A program made the translations under genes and the position numbers. DNA of 37,009 nt from Symploca sp. SIO3C6 (lineage in GTDB: Bacteria > Cyanobacteriota > Cyanobacteriia > Cyanobacteriales > Coleofasciculaceae): NCBI GenBank assembly GCA_010692425.1, contig JAAHHJ010000051.1, forward strand, positions 1 through 37,009. The letters are read 5' to 3'. Within the stretch, counting starts at the first letter, position 1; each line of letters opens with the position of its first letter. Positions 26,695 through 34,376 of this stretch are shown here, one piece after another. The notes beneath the pieces are model-generated. The model was not told the origin of the DNA and searched no databases. It saw only the letters and a list, made by a program, of their open reading frames with translations.

Positions 26695-27207
26695 CTATTG
26701 TAAGTTCTGAACCAGAGTTAAGATCTGTTTTAAGGTCTCTAAAGTGTTAGATTGTGGTTGCTTAGACTGGATTTGCTTAGACTTGAGAGGGAGAATTGTT
26801 GCCAAATTCTTAATTGTAGCTGTTTGCTGAGTTAGAGTCAGTTGCTTTTGATAATTGATAATCTCTTGTACTGACCGGGAAGTTACCTGAGAGGTTGTTT
26901 GATAAAGGCTGCTTTCTGAAATTGCAGGAGACGGTGCTACAACTTCCACATTTGTTTGAGCAACGGCATCGGCGGTAACTGTTTGAGCATCAACAATTGT
27001 GACATTTTCATTTTCTGTCTGCTCAACATCATCGACAATTGTGACAGTTTCATCTTCTGTCTGCTCAACATCATCGACAATCGTGGCAGTTTCGTCTTGA
27101 TCATTTTTAAATTCAATTTCGATTTGGTCAATTACCACCTCTATTTCCGGAGTAGATTCAGGAAGTTCTGGAGTAGATTCAGGAAATTCTGGAGTTTCTT
27201 CTACCAT
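26695..27207 (-). CDS. RebB-like protein with acidic N-terminal repeats
   Basis: This 170-aa protein has two parts. The first 80 residues are strongly acidic, with PE(F/L)PESTPE repeats followed by three copies of a 14-aa unit (DETxTIVDDVEQTE). The second part is a diverged RebB domain (DAVAQTNVEVVAPSPAIS, then SLYQTTSQVTSRSVQEII) and a C-terminal helix (LETLKQILTLVQNL). The repeats are also seen in the DNA (42-bp period). The acidic part is probably disordered and exposed, so it could bind cations or basic partners, or coat the ribbon. AAGGAAG lies ten bases before the ATG. Confidence 0.78.
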   Translation of the reverse strand: MVEETPEFPESTPELPESTPEIEVVIDQIEIEFKNDQDETATIVDDVEQTEDETVTIVDDVEQTENENVTIVDAQTVTADAVAQTNVEVVAPSPAISESSLYQTTSQVTSRSVQEIINYQKQLTLTQQTATIKNLATILPLKSKQIQSKQPQSNTLETLKQILTLVQNLQ

Positions 27208-27571
27208 TGTTGATTGCTTCCTTCAAGATCATCACTAGAAATTGGTTGTAACATTGGTAGTATCGTCTTTCAGCTACCTGCTGACAATAATTAGAAATAG
27301 TAGCTGAGCAGACTAAAAGAATAAAGCAGGTTGCCCTCTAAGTAGTAATTGCTTGATAAACTTAACTAAAAACTTAGCTAGATCAAGAGAGGGAACCTAA
27401 CTTGGAGATACAATTAGGGGGTAATTATGCTGCGTAAATTCAACCTGTCGTCTCAACTACTGTCATTCTGTATAGACTATACAGAATGACAAAATAACCG
27501 ATAGCTAACAGCTCATCTATGATTCTGGGAACAAAAATCACCCCATCAATCTCAGAAGCTAGTTATGACTA
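27208..27571. other. Intergenic region within the reb array
   Basis: This 364-base gap holds no gene that I can support. It marks the border between the tandem long-RebB block (27572-29601) and the mixed reb block to its left. The palindrome at 27461-27491 is its main feature. Confidence 0.5.
27461..27491. promoter_or_regulatory. 15-bp perfect-arm palindrome (operator or RNA structure)
   Basis: TGTCATTCTGTATAG (27461-27475) and CTATACAGAATGACA (27477-27491) are exact reverse complements with one base between. No T-run follows on the minus strand (GTAGTTG follows), so it is not a standard terminator. It could be a dimeric regulator site in front of the mixed reb block or a strong mRNA hairpin. 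Confidence 0.5.
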
Positions 27572-27898
27572 CTAAGCATTCTTCCCAGAATCCCTCAGAG
27601 CTTGGATAGCACTGAGTATAGCGATAAGATTCTCTGTGTCATCAGATTTGAGTGTCTGTCTAGCTACCGCACCAATAGCAGCGGTATTAACTGAGTAAAG
27701 CAGGCTAACACCTTGGGTTGTTACTGCCTGGTGAATGAGGTTAGACTGCTGTTGAGCCATAACTGCATTTTGCACAGACAAGCTCAACGATTGAGAGATG
27801 GTTTGGTAGAGGTTACTCAACGATAAGGCTGGGGAGTCACCCAACACTTTAACGTTGGCTTGAGTAACTGCATCAGTGACTTGTGTGCTTACTGTCAT
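27572..27898 (-). CDS. RebB-family R-body protein, tandem copy 4 (distal)
   Basis: This 108-aa RebB protein carries QVTDAVTQANVKVLGDSPAL, then SLSNLYQTISQSLSLSVQNA, AQQQSNL, LLYSVNTAAIG and a C-terminal helix with DDTENLIAIL. It is the most diverged of the four tandem copies (AVARQTL, SAIQALRDSGKNA). GGGAGAA lies four bases before the ATG, within a leader that is nearly the same in copies 2-4. RebB-family proteins are linked to R-body formation; multiple non-identical subunits are usual in such loci. Confidence 0.92.
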   Translation of the reverse strand: MTVSTQVTDAVTQANVKVLGDSPALSLSNLYQTISQSLSLSVQNAVMAQQQSNLIHQAVTTQGVSLLYSVNTAAIGAVARQTLKSDDTENLIAILSAIQALRDSGKNA

Positions 27899-27945
27899 AA
27901 TTTTCTCCCGAATAGAAATTTTGTTTTGTACTCAAGTTCAGGGCA

Positions 27946-27983
27946 TAACTAGTTAGAGCCAGCAACCTAGCTTTAACTAATTA
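27946..27983 (-). other. Leader hairpin upstream of tandem RebB copy 4
   Basis: Imperfect 17-bp arms (27946-27962 and 27967-27983) around CAAC lie about 50 bases upstream of the ATG on the minus strand. The same structure with sequence changes occurs at 28510-28547 and 29075-29112. It may set mRNA stability or translation for each copy. Confidence 0.5.
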
Positions 27984-28135
27984 CGCCAAGACGCTTCTGG
28001 AGTTAGCTCTTTTCTGTGTCGGTTATCCTACTGATGCAGAAAACTGACTAGAAAAAACTGATTAACCGTGAAGCCTTAGGCTATGTTTGTCTCCAAGAGC
28101 ATCACCCAATCAATCTCAGAAACTAGTTATGCTTA

Positions 28136-28462
28136 CTAAGCATTCTTCTCAGAATCTCTCATGGCTTGGACGGCGCCCAGTATAGCGACAAGATTCTCTG
28201 TGTCATCAGATTTGAGTGTCTGGCTAGTTGCCGCACCAATAGCCGCAGTATCAACTGAGTAAATTAGGCTAACACCTTGGGTTGTGGTTGCTTGGTGAAC
28301 GAGGTTAGACTGCTGTTGAGCCATAACTGCGTTTTGCACAGACAAGCTCAACGATTGAGAGATGGTTTGGTAGAGGTTACTCAACGATAAGGCTGGGGAG
28401 TCACCCAACACTTTAACGTTGGCTTGAGTAACTGCATCGGTGACTTGTTTGCTTACTGTCAT
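28136..28462 (-). CDS. RebB-family R-body protein, tandem copy 3
   Basis: This 108-aa protein differs from copy 4 by only about 15 residues by eye (for example K5 for T5, IYSVDTAAIGAATSQ, AMRDSEKNA). It has the same GGGAGAAAATT ribosome site and leader. It is part of the 565-bp tandem array. Confidence 0.93.
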   Translation of the reverse strand: MTVSKQVTDAVTQANVKVLGDSPALSLSNLYQTISQSLSLSVQNAVMAQQQSNLVHQATTTQGVSLIYSVDTAAIGAATSQTLKSDDTENLVAILGAVQAMRDSEKNA

Positions 28463-28509
28463 AATTTTCTCCCGAATAGAAATTTTGTTTTGTGTTCAGG
28501 TTGAGGCTC

Positions 28510-28547
28510 TAACTAGCTAGAGCCAGTAACCTGGCTTTAACTAATTA
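28510..28547 (-). other. Leader hairpin upstream of tandem RebB copy 3
   Basis: The 17-bp imperfect arms (28510-28526 and 28531-28547) around TAAC match the position of the hairpin in the other units. Two of the three arm mismatches would be G-U pairs in the minus-strand transcript. Confidence 0.5.
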
Positions 28548-28701
28548 CACTCTTGTCGCTTCTGGAGTTAGCTCTTTTCTGTGTCGGTTATCCTACCTGA
28601 TGCAGAAAACTGACCAGAAATAACCGATTAACAGTAAAGCATGAGGCTATTTTTGTCTCCAAGAGCATCACCCAATCAATCTCAGAAGCTAGTTATGACT
28701 A

Positions 28702-29028
28702 CTAGGCATTCTTCTCAGAATCTCTCATGGCTTGGACAGCACCCAGTGTAGCGACAAGATTCTCTGTGTCATCAGATCTTAGTGTCTCATCAGTTGCCGC
28801 ACCAATAGCAGCGGTATCAACGGAGTAAAGCAGGCTAACACCTTGGGTTGTGGTTGCCTGGTGAACTAGGTTAGACTGCTGTTGAGCCATAACTGAGTTT
28901 TGGACAGACAAGCTCAACGATTGGGAGACGGTTTGGTAAAGGTTGCTCAACGATAAGGCTGGGGAGTCACCCAACACTTTAACGTTGGCTTGAGTAACTG
29001 CATCAGTGACTTGTGTGCTTACTGTCAT
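28702..29028 (-). CDS. RebB-family R-body protein, tandem copy 2
   Basis: I set the start at ATG 29028 (MTVSTQ, 108 aa) because GGGAGAA precedes it as in copies 3 and 4; an in-frame ATG 12 codons earlier would place that site inside the coding part. It shares the N-terminal 58 residues with its neighbours except for small changes (TVSQ, QNSV). The stretch AATDETLRSDDTEN is its own. Confidence 0.92.
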   Translation of the reverse strand: MTVSTQVTDAVTQANVKVLGDSPALSLSNLYQTVSQSLSLSVQNSVMAQQQSNLVHQATTTQGVSLLYSVDTAAIGAATDETLRSDDTENLVATLGAVQAMRDSEKNA

Positions 29029-29074
29029 AATTTTCTCCCGAATGAAATTTTGTTTGGTGTTCAAGTTCAGGGTC

Positions 29075-29112
29075 TAATTAGTTAAAGCCAGGTTACTGGC
29101 TCTAACTAATTA
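29075..29112 (-). other. Leader hairpin upstream of tandem RebB copy 2
   Basis: TAATTAGTTAAAGCCA (29075-29090) and TGGCTCTAACTAATTA (29097-29112) pair with one mismatch around GGTTAC. It is the strongest of the three leader hairpins. Confidence 0.55.
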
Positions 29113-29265
29113 CACTCTTGTCGCTTCTGGAGTTAGCTCTTTTCTGTGTCGGTTATTCTACTGATGCAGAAAACTGACCAGAAATAACTGATTAACCCTG
29201 AAATCTTGGGCTATGTTTGTCTCCAAGAGCATTACCCAATCAATCTCAGAAGTTAGTCATACTCA

Positions 29266-29601
29266 CTAAGCATTCTTCTCAGAATCTCTCATGGCTTGGA
29301 CAGCGCCCAGTGTAGCGATAAGATTCTCTGTGTCATCAGATTTGAGTGTCTGGCTAGTTGCCGCGCCAATAGCAGCGGTATCAACGGAGTAAAGCAGGCT
29401 AACACCTTGGGTTGTGGTTGCCTGGTGAACAAGGTTAGACTGTTGTTGAGCCGTAACTGCGTTTTGCACAGACAAGCTCAACGATTGAGAGATAGTTTGG
29501 TAAAGGTTGCTCAACGATAAAGCTGGGGAGTCACCCAAAACTTTAACGTTGGCTTGAGTAACCGCATCAGTGACTTGTGTACTTACAGTAGTAGCTGTCA
29601 T
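29266..29601 (-). CDS. RebB-family R-body protein, tandem copy 1 (promoter-proximal)
   Basis: I set the start at ATG 29601 (MTATTVSTQ, 111 aa) with GGAGAAAA right upstream; a longer frame to 29658 lacks this. It has the same RebB core as copies 2-4 but a three-residue longer start and A68 in QNAVTAQQQ. Its leader differs from the other three, which fits it being the first gene of the array, next to the presumed promoter between 29602 and 29827. Confidence 0.92.
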   Translation of the reverse strand: MTATTVSTQVTDAVTQANVKVLGDSPALSLSNLYQTISQSLSLSVQNAVTAQQQSNLVHQATTTQGVSLLYSVDTAAIGAATSQTLKSDDTENLIATLGAVQAMRDSEKNA

Positions 29602-29669
29602 AGTTTTCTCCGCATCAAGAAATATTTTTCTCAGCAGGACAAATTCAGCCCATCTCAAGACAACTGGTC

Positions 29670-29702
29670 AAAAGTTAGTTTTGAGATGTTTAACTAACTT
29701 TT
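29670..29702 (-). other. 11-bp hairpin in the leader of the first reb gene
   Basis: AAAAGTTAGTT (29670-29680) and AACTAACTTTT (29692-29702) pair exactly around an 11-base loop, about 70 bases upstream of the first RebB ATG. It may be part of the 5' leader or a regulator site. Confidence 0.4.
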
Positions 29703-29827
29703 TGAAGCCATCTTGCTTGCGGCTGTATTAACCTGTCTAAATAGATAACGAGTTCAGTAAGCCAATTGTGAATTTTTCGACTTAAGCTAAATTAAAAGGC
29801 AGATCTTATATTTTTTAACGATCATTC

Positions 29828-29860
29828 AAAAGCCTGAAAGTTGTCAGCTTTCAGGCTTTT
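29828..29860 (-). terminator. Intrinsic terminator after the GH57 gene
   Basis: AAAAGCCTGAAAG (29828-29840) and CTTTCAGGCTTTT (29848-29860) form a 13-bp stem with a 7-base loop and T-runs on both strands. It is 25 bases beyond the GH57 stop and separates that transcript from the reb array, which reads the same way. The array must then have its own promoter. Confidence 0.85.
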
Positions 29861-29884
29861 AACTGGTTCAGGGTTGATAGTTAA

Positions 29885-31384
29885 TTAGCTTTTTACCAGA
29901 GCCTCACCGCGCCGATAAAGTTCACGAGCATAATCTGTCCAAGTTCCTTGTCCCCAATAGCGGAAGCAGCTTGTTTCCACTAGCAAAGTATACAGCAAAG
30001 CTTCCTGGTAATCACGACGCTGAGTTACCGCAGCATCTTGCTTAACCAAAGAATCATATTTCTCATGAAAGAGGGCACTGAGTTGATTCATTGGTTCCAA
30101 GACATTTTCATAGCCCTTGACCCAACTTAAATCATCTGTCCAAGAAGCGCCATCCATGTGAAACTGATGGTCAGTTTGATTTAACTCTTCTATGGCTTTT
30201 GCCACTGCTTCTGGGGTTGCTTTGTCAGGATCAACTCGCTGCCAAATTTTATGTTGATTCATTGCCTGACAAACAGGATAATCTTCAGGATTGACTCCTG
30301 CTGCTTCAATCAACTCTAAATATTCCGTACCATTAAAACCGACAACGTCAGATGTGCCGCCGCCATTGCCCTTAATCTCATGCCAAGCTGGATTAAAAGA
30401 GGGGGGAAATTCATTCATCATCACACCGCCATTCTCCCCATCAGCAATTTGTGAGACTAAACAGGGAACAGTTACATTGCCAATCTGTTGCCTACCTCTT
30501 GATTTTGCCTCGTGATAGGGCTGCATTTGAGCTACTAATTTGGTATCAGAACCTTGAGTTTTAATCAAGGCAGTGATGCTGATGGTTTCGCCACGAGAAT
30601 TGCGAGCCACTAAACGATTTGGGATATACTTATCGTCATGCCACAATCCTGAACCATCGGGACGTTCTACCGAGTGTTCCTGCACCAACAGCCAACGATA
30701 CCCACATTCTTTCAGGGCTTTGATGTATTCAAAGAGAGTATCTGGGTGATTGGGCAAGTGCATTTCAGGTGGAGAAAAACCCTTGACACGCGCCAAGGCA
30801 TCGTAGCCGAAGATAGCTGCAAAGTAATGTTGCCAAGCTTGAATATGGAGTTTAAGATCAGGGATTGGTGTAGAGGGAACAACCGCATGACTCCACATGG
30901 TTCCCAACCATTCCACATAGGGCTGATACTGGGGTTCACAGGTGATGCGCTTGAGGTTATTGAGGACATCATCTCGTCCCATTTGCCGTAATCCCCAGAG
31001 CAGATTGCCCGAGTAGTCTAACATAATTCGAGGATTGCAACCCTGGGAAACTAGTTCGGGAATGAAATCTCCCATGCGACTATAGCACCAAGCAAAGACA
31101 CCTGCATTGTGGTTATCCCCTTCATCAGAATGCTCAAACATGTACTGGAGGTTACTAATAAGTTCCCCATTAGCACCTGCAGGGATAGTGGGTTGGTGCA
31201 TATGTAGGGCGCAGGCGAATCCCGAGGTGATGTTTTCCAAGCGGAGATTCGTCTTCGGCAAAAATACGGGTTCATTTCGTTGAACTACAGAAGCGATTTG
31301 GGCCTCCCAACCACAAATATTTGGCAAGTTTGACTTTAATTCGTCTAAAACAGGTAAATTTGACGATGGTGAGCTTACAACCAT
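29885..31384 (-). CDS. Glycoside hydrolase family 57 protein
   Basis: This 499-aa protein has the GH57 landmarks: HMHQP (residues 61-65), the nucleophile E207 in KGFSPPEMHLPNH, and D315 in IADGENGG, the probable acid/base. Family members are retaining alpha-glucanases, branching enzymes (1,6-branching of glycogen) or amylopullulanases. At 499 aa with no extra domains it is close to the cyanobacterial GH57 proteins of unproven substrate. It is probably cytoplasmic (no signal peptide). It is a single gene with its own terminator and is probably unrelated to the reb array. Confidence 0.9.
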   Translation of the reverse strand: MVVSSPSSNLPVLDELKSNLPNICGWEAQIASVVQRNEPVFLPKTNLRLENITSGFACALHMHQPTIPAGANGELISNLQYMFEHSDEGDNHNAGVFAWCYSRMGDFIPELVSQGCNPRIMLDYSGNLLWGLRQMGRDDVLNNLKRITCEPQYQPYVEWLGTMWSHAVVPSTPIPDLKLHIQAWQHYFAAIFGYDALARVKGFSPPEMHLPNHPDTLFEYIKALKECGYRWLLVQEHSVERPDGSGLWHDDKYIPNRLVARNSRGETISITALIKTQGSDTKLVAQMQPYHEAKSRGRQQIGNVTVPCLVSQIADGENGGVMMNEFPPSFNPAWHEIKGNGGGTSDVVGFNGTEYLELIEAAGVNPEDYPVCQAMNQHKIWQRVDPDKATPEAVAKAIEELNQTDHQFHMDGASWTDDLSWVKGYENVLEPMNQLSALFHEKYDSLVKQDAAVTQRRDYQEALLYTLLVETSCFRYWGQGTWTDYARELYRRGEALVKS

Positions 31385-31510
31385 AAGGGAGTTCCTTGAA
31401 CTTCGCGCTATTGCTTAGGATATACACAATGATCACATACCAGATTTACCGGAGATTTTGGCAAAATCTAGTGTTTAAATTAAGGATTGATCACAGCTAT
31501 CATCACAAAA

Positions 31511-31540
31511 TCATCTCCCCATCTCCCCTCTCCCCCTCTC
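31511..31540. repeat. CCCCATCT short tandem repeat
   Basis: Degenerate ATCTCCCC/CTCCCC copies lie between the DUF29 gene end and the GH57 start. It is the complement of the GGGGAGAT motif seen at 1441 and 19126. Confidence 0.65.
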
Positions 31541-31549
31541 GGCCATTAC

Positions 31550-31984
31550 CTATGGTTCTAAAATCAAGTCCATGGCCATAGTGATAATTCCTTCTTGTTT
31601 CACCATCTCATTTAATTGTTCCGCTTCATAGATGCCTTCAAAAGCTTCCAAAGCTGCACTCCTTAAGGCTGACTCATAAGCATCCTGCAAAGTTTCTTGT
31701 AATTCTTGTTCACTCAGATAATACCCTTTGGTTTTATGTCGTTTGTTCGTGCGCTTAATTTGCTTGGCAGAGTTATAAATTGATGTTTCCCAAGACTTAG
31801 TAGTTCGATTTTCAGCAGATTTTTTGATGAGGTGTAAAAGTAAGATAATTCCATAGCTGAAAATTTTATTCAGCTTATCAGATTTACTCATTTCCTCTAG
31901 CTCTTCTACCAAGACTAAAGCCTCAGCTACTTTGCCTTGATGTAATAGTTGTTTGATTTCTAATAACTCTTCCATTGTTTTCAA
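31550..31984 (-). CDS. DUF29-family protein
   Basis: This 144-aa protein has the DUF29 pattern: LVEELEEMSKSDKLNK, then LLLHLIKKSAEN, SWETSIYNSAKQIKR and a C-terminal segment with LQDAYESALRSAALE. DUF29 is abundant in cyanobacteria and its function is not known; it is small, cytosolic and helical. The N-terminus is a little diverged. It is transcribed toward the GH57 gene, 165 bases away. Confidence 0.8.
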   Translation of the reverse strand: MKTMEELLEIKQLLHQGKVAEALVLVEELEEMSKSDKLNKIFSYGIILLLHLIKKSAENRTTKSWETSIYNSAKQIKRTNKRHKTKGYYLSEQELQETLQDAYESALRSAALEAFEGIYEAEQLNEMVKQEGIITMAMDLILEP

Positions 31985-32150
31985 CTCTTTGTTGATGAAT
32001 AGTATATTGTCCTATTACAGGTTCACAGCGCTGAATAAAATTAATCTGTTTACAGACAAAAAAACAATTATCTATTCCCTATTTACCATGCAAACCACCA
32101 ACTGTAGTAAAGTCTTTAAATAAAAGCAACTAGTCTAAACCTAGAACTCG

Positions 32151-33155
32151 ATGAAAGCCGTATTAATGACTGCTGCTGGTGAACCAGAAGTCCTACAACT
32201 TCAGGAAGTACCAGAACCAAAAATTCAAACCAACACCGAAATTTTAGTGCGTCTTCGTGCTGCTGGCATTAACCCCATAGATACAAAACTGCGGCGCAGA
32301 GGCAACTTCTACCGTGACCAAATGCCAGCTATTCTAGGTTGTGATGGTGCAGGTGTTGTCGAAGCTGTTGGTGCTGCTGTCGAAAGATTCCAGGTTGGGG
32401 ATGAAGTATATTTCTGCGCTGGAGGATTGGGTAAGTCTGGCACTGGTAATTATGCCCAGTTTGCAGTTGTTGAAGAGCGCTTAGTTGCCCCCAAACCCAC
32501 TTCCCTTTCCTTTGCAGAAGCTGCTGCTGCCCCCTTAGTATTGATTACTGCCTGGGAAGCGTTGTATGATCGTGGACGCCTTGAGGCTGGGCAAAAAGTG
32601 CTGATTCATGCTGGTGCTGGTGGGGTTGGTCATGTTGCCATACAGCTAGCAAAACTCAGAGGTACTCAAGTATGCACCACCATTAGTTCTCAGGAAAAAG
32701 CTAGATTAGTCCGTCAGCTTGGTGCTGATTACCCCATCCTCTATCAGCAAACCGATTTTGTTGAAGCTGCCCTCAATTGGACTGGAGAAGAGGGAGTAGA
32801 TCTGGCTTTTGATACTGTAGGTGGTAAAATTTTCTACGATACTTTTGCTGCAGTGCGCCTCTATGGTGACGTGGTTACTCTTCTCGAACCTGATTCTACC
32901 CACGCTAATTGGAAGATTGCTAGACAGCGCAATCTCCGCATTAGCCTGGAAATTATGCTCACTCCCATGTTAAAGGGAGTAGTTGGAGCCCAAGAGCACC
33001 AAGGTAATATTCTTAGACACAGTAGCAGTTTGATTGACGAAGGTAAACTCAAGATTCACCTGGGTCAAACTTTTCCTCTCAAAGATGCTGCTGCTGCTCA
33101 TCAAATCTTGGAAAATGGTTCCATGACTGGCAAAATTGCCCTCATTATTGAATAG
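32151..33155 (+). CDS. MDR-superfamily zinc-independent oxidoreductase (quinone-oxidoreductase-like)
   Basis: This 334-aa protein has the GroES-like N-domain (GCDGAGVVEAVG at 63-74) and an NADP-binding Rossmann domain (HAGAGGVGHVAIQLAK at 153-168). The catalytic and structural Zn cysteines of alcohol dehydrogenases are absent, as in quinone oxidoreductase and crotonase-linked enoyl reductases. It probably reduces quinones or alpha,beta-unsaturated carbonyls with NADPH. It is followed by the DUF711 gene 68 bases on. Confidence 0.88.
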   Translation: MKAVLMTAAGEPEVLQLQEVPEPKIQTNTEILVRLRAAGINPIDTKLRRRGNFYRDQMPAILGCDGAGVVEAVGAAVERFQVGDEVYFCAGGLGKSGTGNYAQFAVVEERLVAPKPTSLSFAEAAAAPLVLITAWEALYDRGRLEAGQKVLIHAGAGGVGHVAIQLAKLRGTQVCTTISSQEKARLVRQLGADYPILYQQTDFVEAALNWTGEEGVDLAFDTVGGKIFYDTFAAVRLYGDVVTLLEPDSTHANWKIARQRNLRISLEIMLTPMLKGVVGAQEHQGNILRHSSSLIDEGKLKIHLGQTFPLKDAAAAHQILENGSMTGKIALIIE

Positions 33156-33223
33156 GCATCTCCAAGAGCCTCGATTTGGGAACGATAGCATAAGAGTTAT
33201 AGCATCATGATTGGAGAGGTCTA

Positions 33224-34372
33224 TTGAAAATTAGAACCATTACAACTGGTATATCACTGCACTCCCCTCAGGAGCATGATAAAATTAAGCAGGCTGCAAC
33301 CTTCAACCAGCAAGCCAAAAGCTTTTTTGAACAGCAAGGGTACGAAGTTCAAAGCACTAGAATAGCCACCAATAGGTGGTCAGAATATCTACCTAGTTTA
33401 TCAAGTTCAGAAATTGTCAATGAAATTAAAGCTATCGAGACATTTTGTCAAACTCTGGATGTAAACTTTTTCAGTATTGGCTATGCAGATTCTCCAGAAT
33501 CGATTGCTATTATTCCAGAAATCAATAAGAACACTTCCATCATTTACTGCTCTAGTAAAACTGGAGATTTGGCAACTGGTATAGACTTTCAAAATACCAG
33601 AGCATCTGCTCAAGCAATTAAACGAATCTCTGAAGAAACTGAAGAAGGATATGGTAACTTTCGTTTTTGCGCTTGGGCTAACTGTCAGCCAGGAATACCC
33701 TTCTTTCCAGTGTCTTACCATCAAGGCAACACAGCTTTTGCAATTGGTTTGGAATACCCTGACTTGGTAATGGCAGCCTTTTCCCAATCTCACAATTTAT
33801 CACAGGCCAAAAATAACCTCATGTCAATCTTAGTAGAGGAACTAAAAAAACTAGAGGAGATTGCTCAACAAATCGCAGTTAAATTTGAGATTGAATACAC
33901 AGGGCTCGATTCCTCCCTTGCTCCCTCACTGGAGATAACTGGCAGTATCGCTTTTGCCTATGAAAAACTTGGCTTCGGCAAGTTTGGATCTCAAAGTACC
34001 CTGGCAATTTCAGCGCTAATCACTAGTGTTTTGAAAAGTTTACCATTCAAACTTTGCGGTTATTCCGGTCTAATGCTTCCTGTGTGCGAAGATGTGGGAC
34101 TGGCACAAAGAGCTAATGAAAATACCTACAATCTAACTAATTTATTATTGTATTCGGCAGTTTGTGGCTGTGGTCTGGATACAGTGCCAATTCCTGGCAG
34201 TGTCACAGTTGATCAAATCGAAGCAATACTACTAGATATGGCAGCTTTAGCAATCAAGCTAGATAAACCTCTATCAGCAAGACTATTTCCAATTCCTGGT
34301 AAGCAGGCGGGAGAAATGACTGCCTTCAATTCACCATATCTCGTAAATTGTCAGATATTTAATGACCAATGA
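33224..34372 (+). CDS. DUF711-family protein
   Basis: This 382-aa protein matches DUF711, a family related to PFL-like/glycyl-radical-associated proteins without known activity. Signs are the N-terminal KIRTITTGI, the SIGYADSPE and CGYSGLMLPVCED motifs, and the CGCGLDTVPIPG segment with two Cys. I use TTG at 33224, preceded by GGAGAGG at four bases. It may be co-transcribed with the MDR gene. It ends four bases before the convergent dioxygenase gene. Confidence 0.85.
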   Translation: MKIRTITTGISLHSPQEHDKIKQAATFNQQAKSFFEQQGYEVQSTRIATNRWSEYLPSLSSSEIVNEIKAIETFCQTLDVNFFSIGYADSPESIAIIPEINKNTSIIYCSSKTGDLATGIDFQNTRASAQAIKRISEETEEGYGNFRFCAWANCQPGIPFFPVSYHQGNTAFAIGLEYPDLVMAAFSQSHNLSQAKNNLMSILVEELKKLEEIAQQIAVKFEIEYTGLDSSLAPSLEITGSIAFAYEKLGFGKFGSQSTLAISALITSVLKSLPFKLCGYSGLMLPVCEDVGLAQRANENTYNLTNLLLYSAVCGCGLDTVPIPGSVTVDQIEAILLDMAALAIKLDKPLSARLFPIPGKQAGEMTAFNSPYLVNCQIFNDQ

Positions 34373-34376
34373 TAAA

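Larger units (their letters stand above)
27572..29601 (-). repeat. Four tandem ~565-bp units (RebB gene plus leader)
   Basis: Gene ends lie at 27572, 28136, 28702 and 29266, so the period is 564, 566 and 564 bases. The intergenic parts are as alike as the genes (TCTGTGTCGGTTAT, CAGAAAACTGAC, CAATCAATCTCAGAA blocks). This points to recent unequal duplication of gene and leader together. Confidence 0.92.

Noticed and set aside
27572-29601. The ~565-bp tandem units as a CRISPR-like or phase-variation cassette
   Set aside because: Each unit is a full gene with its own start and leader, and no invertible or recombinase signal was seen; simple gene duplication explains it.
29602-29658. Longer N-terminus for the first RebB gene (start at 29658), and likewise for copy 2 (29064)
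   Set aside because: The GGAGAA ribosome site lies before the internal ATG in both cases, and the other copies start at the matching position.
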